IMG/VR virus record: IMGVR_UViG_3300031841_000418
Span: 1 to 29,854 of that record
Reading direction: 5' to 3' (one strand)
DNA length: 29,854 bases
Source of the DNA: a virus
The notes beneath the pieces are model-generated. The model was not told where the DNA came from. It saw only the letters and a program-made list of their open reading frames with translations, and ran no database searches. This document shows positions 8,401 to 16,415 of the stretch, piece by piece (positions within the stretch are counted from its first letter, which is position 1; each line of letters begins with the position of its first letter). The position numbers and the translations under genes were made by a program.

Positions 8401-10697
8401 AATACACACCAGAGAACGTAGATATCATATCAACATACATGGCAACAGAAGCTGTTAATGCACTGCAGAATGATACAAACGCGATTGGTTGGTATGACCG
8501 TAAATTAAAGGCGGCAAAGAGGGTTGTCTCTATAGTTGACCCTCGCGTCACACAGTCACCAGACGCAGAAGCAGCGTTCGATTTTGCTTTATCGGTAACT
8601 TCTAATGGTCAGGCCGTTGCGGATAACTTCCAGTATGCACTTGAGGTGTTCCGTCACTTTATGGACAATGGTGTCATGCCTACGACCACCTGGAAGAAAG
8701 GTGGAGAACGTAACAACGCTATGGCCGAGGCTTTTGAATTCTTCAATACCTATCAGGCATCTGGTCAAAACACACCGATCCAGGAGTTCTTAGATCTAGA
8801 TTTCACTGTCAATGAACTAAAACAATGGGCTGATAACTTTAATAGTCGAAATGGTACACAAATAAAGGTTCCTTCATCTGAAGGTGCTAATGCACAGGTT
8901 AAAGGTTCTTACATCATTGGGCCAAAGATAGGTCAGGGTTTCTATCAGAACATCCGTGGAAACTACGATCCACTAACAATGGACATATGGTGGATGAGGA
9001 TGTGGAACCGTTTAGTCGGTAGGCCTTTCGTTGATGACCCTAACCTTCCTCAAGGACGTCAAAACGTCAAAGACGCAATGAAGGGCGCAGGTAAATTAGA
9101 ACAACGTATGATCAATCAAACGCTCAAAGACATGGGCGTTGGTAAACGTGAGATAAACAAAGATCCAGAGCTGTTTGATCAGTTTGTCACTGAAGTAGAG
9201 AAGCGATACCAGAAGTTCTACAAAGATTACAAACAGAAGAACGGGAAGAACCACAACAAACCTGACTTCTTTAAGAAGACTGGTACACATGTGAAGAACT
9301 TAAAGCCGCAGTTACAGGCTCAACCTAAAGGTCCAAATGAACGGGCTTACATGCGTCAAGTAACTAAGGCAGCAATCGATAAATTACGCAATCTTGGTTA
9401 CGATATTACGACTGCTGACTTCCAGGCTTTAATGTGGTATCCAGAGAAGCAGTTGTTTAGGAAACTAGGGGTTGCACCTGGAAGGGGTGCAGACAATGAC
9501 TATTTAGACGCTGCTATAATGCTTGCGGAGAGTGAAGGAATAACGAATGACCAAATCCAAGAAGCACTCCCCGATCCAAACGGAGACGGAGAAGTCAATA
9601 ATCAGTCAAATACCCCAGGAACATATGAAACAGGCGATAGAGGAGCTGATAGCACTGGGGAAATCACGCCGAGCGCAAGCATCAGGAAACCAGGACTTCT
9701 CGGAGCCCTCTCCAATGCTTTCCAGGGAGCCGATCCAAGACCCAGCACGAGGCGTACTCCTCCAGGAGATGGAGAAATACGGCAGCAATACCCAATAGTA
9801 CGTGCGCCGTTCGAAGTAGGTAAGCCAGGTACAGACTTAGAGAACGGCATTAAGAACATCGAACAGCTCAACCGTTTAGCTGAAGCATATAACGTCAACC
9901 TAATAGCTTACAGATCTCAACGTAGGATGCTCAAAGAGCTTGCACCTGGTTTCAAAATGGACCCAGGTACTTCTGGTTTGTATAACCCAGGTATGAATAC
10001 TGCTGGGTATCTTGTTCCAGGGGCAAAGCGTAAAGACGGTGGAGCTATTAGTGCAAATGAAAGCTTCATCACTGCAGTACATGAGCTTGCACATGCTGTT
10101 GCTGATAAACAGCCAGACGGTAGCTTGGCACCATTTAACGTCAGAATGTTCAACCGCCTCACTAATGAGGAAAGTACGATCTCACAGAATAGTTTCGATT
10201 ATAATGTCGGTCTTATTCTAGGTAAGTCTTCAAAAGAAATGGATGCCATTAGAGATGAGATCATCAGGCTCCAAGATAAAGTTCAATTTACTTTTGCAGA
10301 TGGCGAAACAATGCCAACCAGAGATCTGGCTGCGTTTGAGACTAGATACAAAGAACTAGCTAAAGTCCGTGACGAGAAGTTCAGACGTAAGTGGGCTCCA
10401 CTTGTGAGAGACCACCGTAACTACGTCAGAAACATCAATGAGATGGCTGTAGATCCTTTGTCTTGGTATCTATTTGATCCTAAGGCATTCAAGAGAGAGG
10501 CCCCTAAGACCGCCAAGATGATGCGGGAATTCTTCAACGAAGCTGGGGCTATCAAGTTCTACAACCACCCATTAGCTATGGGCGTAGCGGTCATCCTGGC
10601 GATGCTCATGCAAGCAGACCAGGACGACGAGCAGAAGCGCATGATGCCACCAGGCGCATTGAACCAACCAATGCAAGCTGGCGCATTGTCTGCCTAA
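5406..10697 (+). CDS. giant internal virion protein with coiled coil and HELAH zinc-protease motif
   Basis: At 1763 residues this is the largest gene here. Residues 1-33 form an ITAPDGKKYKVTG module seen at the start of other large phage proteins. Residues about 150-300 hold a hydrophobic stretch (AFMGEGAVTSLPDMVAAYL) followed by a Gly/Ala-rich region typical of giant ejection proteins. Residues about 545-625 are a Lys/Glu/Ala coiled coil. Around residue 1169 is a Y-I-I-G-P-K-I-G-x-G-F-Y-Q-N block with T-M-D-I-W-W-M-R, which resembles domains of large polyvalent phage proteins. Residues 1559-1563 are H-E-L-A-H, a zincin metal-binding motif, and a hydrophobic helix lies near the C-terminus. 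It is probably packaged and injected. Protease activity is inferred from the motif only, and the third zinc ligand was not identified. The start at 5406 has AGGAT upstream. Confidence 0.75.
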   Translation: MAEFLITAPDGKKYKVTGATRDGALAALKRQLGTTKAPQQQQPNNNIFDGITDSAMRIGQGIIDLPNTVTKAFTGYEDPRLLVPGDKDGFLGIDWSNIGDTKFVENTKEVQNLKNPFGFTGDEFDNASQFIKDKRKELNYSPTVSWEQVKKDRSIGNILAFMGEGAVTSLPDMVAAYLNAPAYFLSYIAPIAEKRAENDGRKNPTPEDLAYAAAASLGIATAERFGAKGVFGDVTGNAATRTLKASGREGITEGPQNLIEYAGETVGTKKGFEPTEALDKTAAGIVQGTGAGGMLRGARETAGATTRLFKDNGDLTDPSNMDPESAAAAGDFARRLRTIADANGYDLRDVDSGSTKGARETVDKAHIQMTEELKKLFRDLGDAVRPSDLETFQETTDKILAQAAYREARNKTKSTVGQQEIDAMRRLVGNTAEGQQALNLMLQLNQLTEVHNQGYKGGFSRFTDVFNPIDQNINSYDGASRFVTGTLSPLATFAAGVSTGGASLVPQAGAYGAGRAIDKLTGRRSRLDRYVRRNESSEGLPEPDGPSVVEETRRQKALEEAEKEAARVKAEEEKKAKEAAKQAEKEAKAAEKLQKEIEKAERAVAQEAQRQKREAEDRAADLDLTRDNAPPTPESPQFTMQNATGLNRDGVAKILRILKSTNTNKSIKRSITEYEQSVASGGRVSGLNRLIRRVRAFQEKNPDYVPQVRPPNSLSTPPNMSAPAQPGQAPNVDTQTYGPRYTTVENYNRGIQNNLDANRELSEGVVGDPDLNQAQKGQLLTSLDVLANNLGSDPVATAEAQIARLQEAGVPQDAIDAYVKPYVDRVIGQQAPRQSTSRLDEMEADSIDQALDAVKQAKEEMEIARKARDQAALKIDEDLEAGKITQEEAMKLEAELPEFRVYQDARKKFNELDKAADKAVADAATDSLSMPALQSYINPLEVPDSEIGATSLREAPTKEELEAMRNGTFKPKKKRVLIDAAEYMHQKWKEATGRDEPFEYTPENVDIISTYMATEAVNALQNDTNAIGWYDRKLKAAKRVVSIVDPRVTQSPDAEAAFDFALSVTSNGQAVADNFQYALEVFRHFMDNGVMPTTTWKKGGERNNAMAEAFEFFNTYQASGQNTPIQEFLDLDFTVNELKQWADNFNSRNGTQIKVPSSEGANAQVKGSYIIGPKIGQGFYQNIRGNYDPLTMDIWWMRMWNRLVGRPFVDDPNLPQGRQNVKDAMKGAGKLEQRMINQTLKDMGVGKREINKDPELFDQFVTEVEKRYQKFYKDYKQKNGKNHNKPDFFKKTGTHVKNLKPQLQAQPKGPNERAYMRQVTKAAIDKLRNLGYDITTADFQALMWYPEKQLFRKLGVAPGRGADNDYLDAAIMLAESEGITNDQIQEALPDPNGDGEVNNQSNTPGTYETGDRGADSTGEITPSASIRKPGLLGALSNAFQGADPRPSTRRTPPGDGEIRQQYPIVRAPFEVGKPGTDLENGIKNIEQLNRLAEAYNVNLIAYRSQRRMLKELAPGFKMDPGTSGLYNPGMNTAGYLVPGAKRKDGGAISANESFITAVHELAHAVADKQPDGSLAPFNVRMFNRLTNEESTISQNSFDYNVGLILGKSSKEMDAIRDEIIRLQDKVQFTFADGETMPTRDLAAFETRYKELAKVRDEKFRRKWAPLVRDHRNYVRNINEMAVDPLSWYLFDPKAFKREAPKTAKMMREFFNEAGAIKFYNHPLAMGVAVILAMLMQADQDDEQKRMMPPGALNQPMQAGALSA

Positions 10698-10716
10698 ATA
10701 AACCTTCAAGGAAAGC

Positions 10717-11109
10717 ATGATGTTAAAAACGGCATTGGACTTAGTTCCAATTCTGGAAGCTATTGATGTCGTCAAGTCATCTAAGCTTCTTACAAAGGCT
10801 CAACAGGAAACAGTGATGAGTGAGATAGCAGCTGCCATCCCAGCTCCTGTTTTCTGTAAGCAGTGTCCAGAAACACTAGAGATCATCAACAGTATTGTGA
10901 GGACAAACGATGGGCTATCCACCAAACGTGCCTCGAAGAAAGAAACCACCAAAACCAAAGCTGATGCCGGGTCGAGCCAGACCACCATCGAAGAACCCGT
11001 TAGCACTACAGCATCAGACACCGGAGGGACGAGCGAAGTTCCGGGAGATGCTCAAGAACCGAAAAAACAAGGGCGGACGACCTCGAAACGTCCCGGACGG
11101 TTACACTAA
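10717..11109 (+). CDS. unknown protein overlapping small terminase
   Basis: A 130-residue ORF with a good AAGGA site before its ATG. Residues 1-65 look like a folded helical protein with a C-K-Q-C motif. From about residue 65 on it overlaps the small-terminase gene for 200 bases in another frame, and its composition becomes Thr/Ser/Lys/Pro-rich and disordered. I do not recognise a family. The N-terminal half is likely real because it otherwise leaves an unexplained 200-base gap with a good start signal. The C-terminal half may be a true overprinted tail. It may also be a by-product of the terminase frame, in which case the gene could be much shorter in relatives. Confidence 0.5.
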   Translation: MMLKTALDLVPILEAIDVVKSSKLLTKAQQETVMSEIAAAIPAPVFCKQCPETLEIINSIVRTNDGLSTKRASKKETTKTKADAGSSQTTIEEPVSTTASDTGGTSEVPGDAQEPKKQGRTTSKRPGRLH

Positions 11110-11392
11110 GGAGACTATCAAGCCGATAGTCGACAAGGCGAGGTCGGAAGCAAAGAAGGCGGTAAGTATCATGAAAGAAAAATACGACATCGAAGATCCA
11201 AGAGCCGAGGAAGCTCTTGAGACCGCAGTCGAGATCATGCGTACTCCGGTCCACAATCGTGATCGACTACAGGCTGCAAAGCTGATCCTGGATTTTACTA
11301 AAGTTAAACCAGTCGCGAAGTCTGAGATCACTGTCGGCAAGGCAGAAGAGTTCCTCAGCTCACTATTAGATAGTGATAACGACGACGACTAA
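10910..11392 (+). CDS. terS: terminase small subunit
   Basis: A 160-residue protein directly upstream of the large terminase (5-base gap). The N-terminal ~50 residues are basic and Pro-rich. G-G-R-P-R-N-V-P-D-G-Y-T-K-E (about 54-67) is the typical opening of many phage small terminases, followed by a helical region with A-R-S-E-A-K-K-A and R-D-R-L-Q-A-A-K-L-I-L-D-F-T-K-V-K-P, also typical. An acidic D-rich tail ends it. Small subunits bind phage DNA and direct the large subunit. GAGGA lies 6 bases before ATG 10910, supporting this start even though it falls inside the preceding ORF. A later internal start is possible but has less support. Confidence 0.78.
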   Translation: MGYPPNVPRRKKPPKPKLMPGRARPPSKNPLALQHQTPEGRAKFREMLKNRKNKGGRPRNVPDGYTKETIKPIVDKARSEAKKAVSIMKEKYDIEDPRAEEALETAVEIMRTPVHNRDRLQAAKLILDFTKVKPVAKSEITVGKAEEFLSSLLDSDNDDD

Positions 11393-11397
11393 TCAGT

Positions 11398-12975
11398 ATG
11401 GCAACTAAGGAGCAGCTTGCTGAGGTCAGGAAGCGTCTCTTTACTGACTTTAGCTTTTACGCCAAGAGTGCTCTCAAGATCCGAACCAAGACTGGTGAGA
11501 TTGCACCTCTTAAACTGAAACCTGCCCAAAAGATCCTGGATGACGCTGTTTCTAAGCAATTAGAGACTGAAGGAAAGGTTCGAGTGATCATCCTCAAGGC
11601 ACGTCAGCAAGGTCTATCGACCTACGTTGGCGGCTATCTGTATTTTAGTGTCTCGCAGCATAGAGCTGCAAAGGCCCTGGTGATCACCCATCACTCAGAC
11701 AGTACTCGAGCGCTCTTCGATATGACAAAGCGTTATCATGAGAACTGTCCTGAGATCTTAAAGCCACACACTAAGTATTCCTCCCGCCGTGAGTTGTCTT
11801 TCGACGTACTTGATAGCTCGTATGTCGTTGCAACAGCTGGCGGTGAAGCTATTGGACGGGGTGAGACCCTGACACACGTACATGCGTCGGAACTTGCGTT
11901 CTGGTCTAAGACCACCGCAGCCGACAACTGGAACTCGCTGACCCAAGCTGTCCCAAATACTCCAGGCACTGCCATTTTTATCGAGAGTACAGCCAATGGG
12001 GTCAGCGGGATCTTTTATGATCTCTGGAAAGGAGCCGTGGAAGGAACTAACGGGTATGTCCCTGTGTTCATTCCATGGTTCGTGGACCCAGAGTATCGAG
12101 AAAAGGTCCCGGATAACTTCGAACGTACACCTGAGGAAGAGGAGATCGCTGAGAAGTACGATCTGGACGACGGTCAGCTTATGTTCCGACGTCGTAAGAT
12201 TGCTCAGAACGGTATTGATCTCTTCCGCCAGGAGTATCCATCAGAACCTGAGGAAGCCTTCTTAACCACTGGTCGACCAGTGTTTAACCCAGAGCAACTC
12301 CAGGACTGTTTGTCAGACGCTCGAGATCCAAAAGAGCGTTTGGCGCTCGAAGGTGAAGAATGGCTCAACAATGTTCGAGGTGAGCTCACGATGTACCGTC
12401 GCCATGACCCTGGTGAGCAGTATGTCATTGGTGCTGACGTCGCTATGGGCGTCCGTGGTGGTGACTACAGCGTCGCCCAGGTCCTCGACAGTAAGAAACG
12501 ACAGGTGGCGACCTGGAGAGGTCATGTCCACCCTGATTACTATGCAACGGTCCTGTATCACCTTGGGACCTTCTTTAACGATGCGTACATCATCGTCGAG
12601 AACAATGGTCATGGTCTTTTGACCTGCACCAGGTTGGCTAAGGATATGGCCTATCCGAACTTCTTTACTGAAGTTCAGGTCGACAAGCTGACTGATAAAG
12701 AAACCATAAAACTTGGATTTAGCACTACAGCTAAGACCAAGCCTCTGATCATCGATGAGCTTCGAGCTTCTGTCCGTGAAAGCGAGATAGAGCTCAATGA
12801 CAAAGTCACAATACGAGAGATGCTTACATACGTGGTGACTGACAGTGGTTCTATGGAAGCTGAACCTGGTTGCTACGACGACTGTGTCATGTCCCTGGCT
12901 TTAGCTAACCACGTCCACGAAGGAGCTTGGGAACCAATAGAGAGTGCCGATGAATTCTACATTGAAATGGTATGA
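11398..12975 (+). CDS. terL: terminase large subunit
   Basis: A 525-residue packaging motor ATPase and nuclease. The Walker A variant A-R-Q-Q-G-L-S-T is at residues 68-75, and a Walker B-like region (THVHASELAFW) lies about 75 residues later. The RNase H-like nuclease domain shows I-G-A-D-V-A with D347, I-V-E-N-N-G-H with E401, and Y-D-D-C with D494/D495, the expected acidic metal ligands. Length is normal for the family. It works at the portal, pumping and cutting concatemeric DNA. It follows the small subunit by 5 bases with no strong ribosome site, so translation is probably coupled. It overlaps the portal start by 4 bases (ATGA). Confidence 0.95.
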   Translation: MATKEQLAEVRKRLFTDFSFYAKSALKIRTKTGEIAPLKLKPAQKILDDAVSKQLETEGKVRVIILKARQQGLSTYVGGYLYFSVSQHRAAKALVITHHSDSTRALFDMTKRYHENCPEILKPHTKYSSRRELSFDVLDSSYVVATAGGEAIGRGETLTHVHASELAFWSKTTAADNWNSLTQAVPNTPGTAIFIESTANGVSGIFYDLWKGAVEGTNGYVPVFIPWFVDPEYREKVPDNFERTPEEEEIAEKYDLDDGQLMFRRRKIAQNGIDLFRQEYPSEPEEAFLTTGRPVFNPEQLQDCLSDARDPKERLALEGEEWLNNVRGELTMYRRHDPGEQYVIGADVAMGVRGGDYSVAQVLDSKKRQVATWRGHVHPDYYATVLYHLGTFFNDAYIIVENNGHGLLTCTRLAKDMAYPNFFTEVQVDKLTDKETIKLGFSTTAKTKPLIIDELRASVRESEIELNDKVTIREMLTYVVTDSGSMEAEPGCYDDCVMSLALANHVHEGAWEPIESADEFYIEMV

Positions 12976-15011
12976 CTACTATGGATAAAAAAGACTACAA
13001 AAAGGTCGATGACGAAAAACTCGTCTCGATCTTGGATGATAACATCCGTAGGTCTATTGGTTATTACGATAGTCAGATCTCCCGTGAGCGTAAGCGGGTC
13101 ATCGATTACTATAACGCTACACTCCCTCGACCAGCTCATGATGGAAACTCGAAGTACGTCAGTATGGACGTATATGATGCTGTAGAGAGCATGAAGGCTG
13201 CACTTCTCGAGACATTCAGCACTGGCTACAAAACAGTTCGATTTGCACCTCAGACGGGTGAAGACACAAAACTAGCAGAAATTGCAACTTCCTACTGTGA
13301 CTATGTAGCAAACCGACAGAACAACCTCTTCGAAGTCATGCAGTCGGTCATCCATGATGGCTTAGTTGCAAGAGCTGGCATCTGTAAAGTGTACTGGGAT
13401 GATCGAGAGGAAAGCTACCTGGAGCCAATCCAGGATTTAACCGAGGAAGAGTTCGACCAGGTCGTCGCTCAGAGCAACATAGAGATCGAAGAAGTAGAAC
13501 AGGATGCACTTGGTCTCTACTCCGGTGAGATACGTGTGTTCACTGATGCAAGTCAGGTGGTCATAGAAGCTATTCCACCAGAGCAGTTTGTCATTGAGCC
13601 CCAGGCTAGATCACTCGAGGACGTAGGTTTCCTTGGTCACCGGACCACAATGACAATCTCAGAATTACGCGAGGCAGGATACGATGAAGATCTCATCAGT
13701 AAAATCGGCGATCATGAAGATGTGGAGATGGAGACCGATCCAGAAGTGCTGGCAAGGCATGAAGAGATTGGCCAGGACCGTGGCTTCAATGCTAAGGGTT
13801 TCCAAGATCAAGTACGCAGTATCACAGTGTATGAGCTTTATATCGACATTGATCTGGAAGGCTCAGGTATTGCTCAGACGTATAAGGTCATAAAGGCTGG
13901 CAACGTAATCCTCCATAAGGAGCTCTGTCAGTACAAACCTTTCTGTGCGTTCGTACCACTACCGATACCGCACTCATTCTTTGGTTCGAACTTTGGTTCG
14001 AAGGTCGTACCTATCCAGACTGCACGAACAGTCCTGACACGTTCGATCCTCGATCACGCAATGATCACAAACAACCCACGTTACCAGGTGGTCAAAGGTG
14101 GTCTTACGAACCCAAGAGAACTGATCGACAACCGGGTCGGTGGTATAGTCAACGTATCGAGACCGGACGCCGTCACACCGATGGCTCAGGCTCCTTTGAA
14201 CCCATTCATCTTCCAGACAATCCAAATGCTGGACGAGGACAAAGAAGACACGACTGGTGTCTCTCGTCTTTCTCAGGGTCTCAACAAGGATGCCATCAGT
14301 AAGCAGAACTCAGCTGCTATGGTTGAACAGCTGGCGACCATGTCCCAGCAACGCCAGAAGATCATCGCACGTAACTTTGCGAACAACTTCCTGAAACCTT
14401 TGTATCAGCTCATCTACCAGCTGGTCATAGAAAACGAGCAAGATGAAAAGATCATCGAGCTTGCAGGTGATTTCGTTGCAGTGAGCCCATCTGTCTGGGG
14501 AACCAAACGTGATGTCACAGTCGAAATGCACCTTGGATATGGTGAGCAAGAGCAAGAAGCACAGAAGTTCCTAGCCCTGCATACACTGATGTCCCAGGAC
14601 CCAACCCTGTCATCCATGTACACACAAGAGAACCAGTTCGCTCTTATGTCACACGTCATGGAGCAAAACGGCATCAAGAACGTCAGAGACTATCTGACAC
14701 CACCACAAGAGTTACCACCTCCACAACCTGACCCAGCTGCTGAAATGCAGATGCAGATGGCTCAGAAGCAGATCGAGCTCCAGGAGCGTCAGACGCAGAT
14801 CGCGGAGATGAAAGCTCAGATGGACGCTCAGATTGCTCAGATGAAAGTTCAACTTGAGCAGATGAAGGCTCAGAACCAATTCGCACTTCAGTCAGACAAC
14901 ATGGACCTCAAGGAAGCACAACTTGAGCACAAACAGTTTGTCGACACTGAGGAGCTGAAGATTGCGAGAACCGCTGACGATGTCAGAGCGATCGCATCAC
15001 CGAGCGGGTAA
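12972..15011 (+). CDS. portal protein
   Basis: A 679-residue head-tail connector. It follows terL with an ATGA overlap (an in-frame ATG at 12981 is an alternative start). The length fits P22/SU10-like portals. The N-terminus is charged and helical. The centre contains beta-rich segments with acidic loops and the N-P-R-Y-Q-V-V-K region. The last ~120 residues are a Gln/Met/Glu-rich coiled coil (about 580-660) preceded by a proline-rich hinge, comparable to the barrel or crown helices of long portals. It forms the dodecameric DNA channel where terminase docks. The call rests on size, position between terL and scaffold, and overall pattern; no short signature motif proves it. Confidence 0.85.
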   Translation: MTTMDKKDYKKVDDEKLVSILDDNIRRSIGYYDSQISRERKRVIDYYNATLPRPAHDGNSKYVSMDVYDAVESMKAALLETFSTGYKTVRFAPQTGEDTKLAEIATSYCDYVANRQNNLFEVMQSVIHDGLVARAGICKVYWDDREESYLEPIQDLTEEEFDQVVAQSNIEIEEVEQDALGLYSGEIRVFTDASQVVIEAIPPEQFVIEPQARSLEDVGFLGHRTTMTISELREAGYDEDLISKIGDHEDVEMETDPEVLARHEEIGQDRGFNAKGFQDQVRSITVYELYIDIDLEGSGIAQTYKVIKAGNVILHKELCQYKPFCAFVPLPIPHSFFGSNFGSKVVPIQTARTVLTRSILDHAMITNNPRYQVVKGGLTNPRELIDNRVGGIVNVSRPDAVTPMAQAPLNPFIFQTIQMLDEDKEDTTGVSRLSQGLNKDAISKQNSAAMVEQLATMSQQRQKIIARNFANNFLKPLYQLIYQLVIENEQDEKIIELAGDFVAVSPSVWGTKRDVTVEMHLGYGEQEQEAQKFLALHTLMSQDPTLSSMYTQENQFALMSHVMEQNGIKNVRDYLTPPQELPPPQPDPAAEMQMQMAQKQIELQERQTQIAEMKAQMDAQIAQMKVQLEQMKAQNQFALQSDNMDLKEAQLEHKQFVDTEELKIARTADDVRAIASPSG

Positions 15012-15034
15012 CCGTAACAACCAAGGAGAGCTAG

Positions 15035-15301
15035 ATGAGTCAAACAGAAGAAAGACTTATCGAACTGGGCGACGCCGCCGAGAACTTACTGGCGTCCGAT
15101 CCCTTTAACATAATTGTGAACGGCCTGGTGGACAGTGCATTCCAGAAGTTTGCCAACAGTCCACCTGGTGACAAAGAAGGTCGTGAGCAAACGTACTGTC
15201 ACTACCGAGCATTAGTCGAAGTAGTGAACTCACTAAAACAAGCAGTCTCCATCAGAGACGAGGCTCTTGTGAAACGCGACAACAGCGAAGAGGAAGCATA
15301 G
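15035..15301 (+). CDS. small conserved protein between portal and scaffold
   Basis: An 88-residue, mostly helical, acidic protein with AAGGAG well placed before ATG 15035. The sequence (LIELGDAAENLLASDPFN near the start, RALVEVVNSL and RDEALVKRD toward the end) resembles small hypothetical proteins regularly found at this place in marine phages. No catalytic or metal motif is visible. It could be an assembly factor or minor head protein, given its place inside the head cluster. No function is assigned. Confidence 0.65.
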   Translation: MSQTEERLIELGDAAENLLASDPFNIIVNGLVDSAFQKFANSPPGDKEGREQTYCHYRALVEVVNSLKQAVSIRDEALVKRDNSEEEA

Positions 15302-15305
15302 GACT

Positions 15306-16379
15306 ATGGCTAACAACGTCCAAGAAGATGCAACTCAACCAGCAGCATACCATGATGTCATGGATGCAGCAGATGCCATCCTGCAGCGTTGGACAGACGG
15401 TGAAAACCTATCTGAAGATGACGAGAAGCTAGAGGCAACTGATGACACTTCTGTCGAGGAGACAGACGAAGAGTTGTCAGAAACATTTGATGATGATGAG
15501 GACTTCGAAGAAGTAGAGGATACCGACGAGGACCCTGAAGAAGATGAGTCCGAGGACGAGGATGAACCCGAAGCAGAGGAAGAAGAGGCACAAGCGGAGC
15601 TTGAGCTTTCTGAAGACACGCTGGTGGAAATCCAAGTTGACGGCCAGACTAAACAGGCATCCATCAAGGATCTAAAGCGACTTTACGGTCAAGAAGCGTC
15701 ATTAACTAGAAAGTCTCAAGAAGCTGCCGCCAAGCGTAAAGAAGCAGAAGATGCTTTGAATAAGGCGGACATCAGCTACAAGAAGCTTCTGGAACGTGCC
15801 GAAGCTCGTATGAAGCCTTATTCTGAAGTGGACATGCTCGTCGCAAGTCGAGAACTGTCTGTCGAGGATTTCGCTCAATTACGAAGAGAAGCATCAGAAG
15901 CTGAGAAAGATCTCAAGTTCCTAAAAGAGGAAGCAGACGCATTCTATAAGGACGTCCAGGTGCAACAGCAGAAAGCTGTTCAAGAGGCCGCCCAGAACTG
16001 CGTCAAGGTTCTCTCTGAGCAGATTCCTGACTGGGGTGACGAACTATATAACAACATCCGTTCGTATGCCGTCAGCCAGGGATTACCTCAGGAACAAGTC
16101 GATCAATACGTTGATCCTAATGTGATCATGATCCTCAACAAGGCCCGTCTTTACGATCAGACTAAAGCCTCGGCCCAAACTAAGAAAGCTAAGGCCAAAG
16201 TGATCAAAACTAAAGACGGAACGCGAAGAGTTCTAAAGACCAAGAAAGCACCACAATCTGATGCCGACCTGCGGGTCCACCGTCAGAGAAAGGCGCAAGA
16301 GCGTCTTCGAACGAACGCAAGCCGGACTGGCGACCTTGAGGATATAGCTGATGCCTTAATGGCTAGGTGGGAGCGTTAA
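15306..16379 (+). CDS. capsid scaffolding protein
   Basis: A 357-residue protein between portal and major capsid genes. Residues about 35-105 are extremely acidic (Asp/Glu runs). Residues about 130-225 form a charged coiled coil. The C-terminal ~90 residues are basic (K-K-A-K-A-K and R-R-V-L-K-T-K-K), as is common for scaffold ends that bind capsid subunits. It directs procapsid assembly and is later lost. A motif close to the N-terminus (D-V-M-D-A-A-D-A-I-L-Q-R-W, residues 17-29) recurs at the C-terminus (D-L-E-D-I-A-D-A-L-M-A-R-W, residues 343-355). The call rests on position and charge architecture. Confidence 0.85.
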   Translation: MANNVQEDATQPAAYHDVMDAADAILQRWTDGENLSEDDEKLEATDDTSVEETDEELSETFDDDEDFEEVEDTDEDPEEDESEDEDEPEAEEEEAQAELELSEDTLVEIQVDGQTKQASIKDLKRLYGQEASLTRKSQEAAAKRKEAEDALNKADISYKKLLERAEARMKPYSEVDMLVASRELSVEDFAQLRREASEAEKDLKFLKEEADAFYKDVQVQQQKAVQEAAQNCVKVLSEQIPDWGDELYNNIRSYAVSQGLPQEQVDQYVDPNVIMILNKARLYDQTKASAQTKKAKAKVIKTKDGTRRVLKTKKAPQSDADLRVHRQRKAQERLRTNASRTGDLEDIADALMARWER

Positions 16380-16415
16380 ATCTCTCAATCCAACTTAAAG
16401 AAGGTAACCTGAGAA

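Noticed and set aside
9547-9798. Second ORF inside the giant gene in another frame
   Set aside because: No ribosome site, and the main frame continues unbroken; composition fits a shadow frame over a linker.
15335-15667. Ser-rich ORFs on the minus strand opposite the scaffold
   Set aside because: They are the mirror of Asp/Glu codon runs in the acidic scaffold region and have no independent support.
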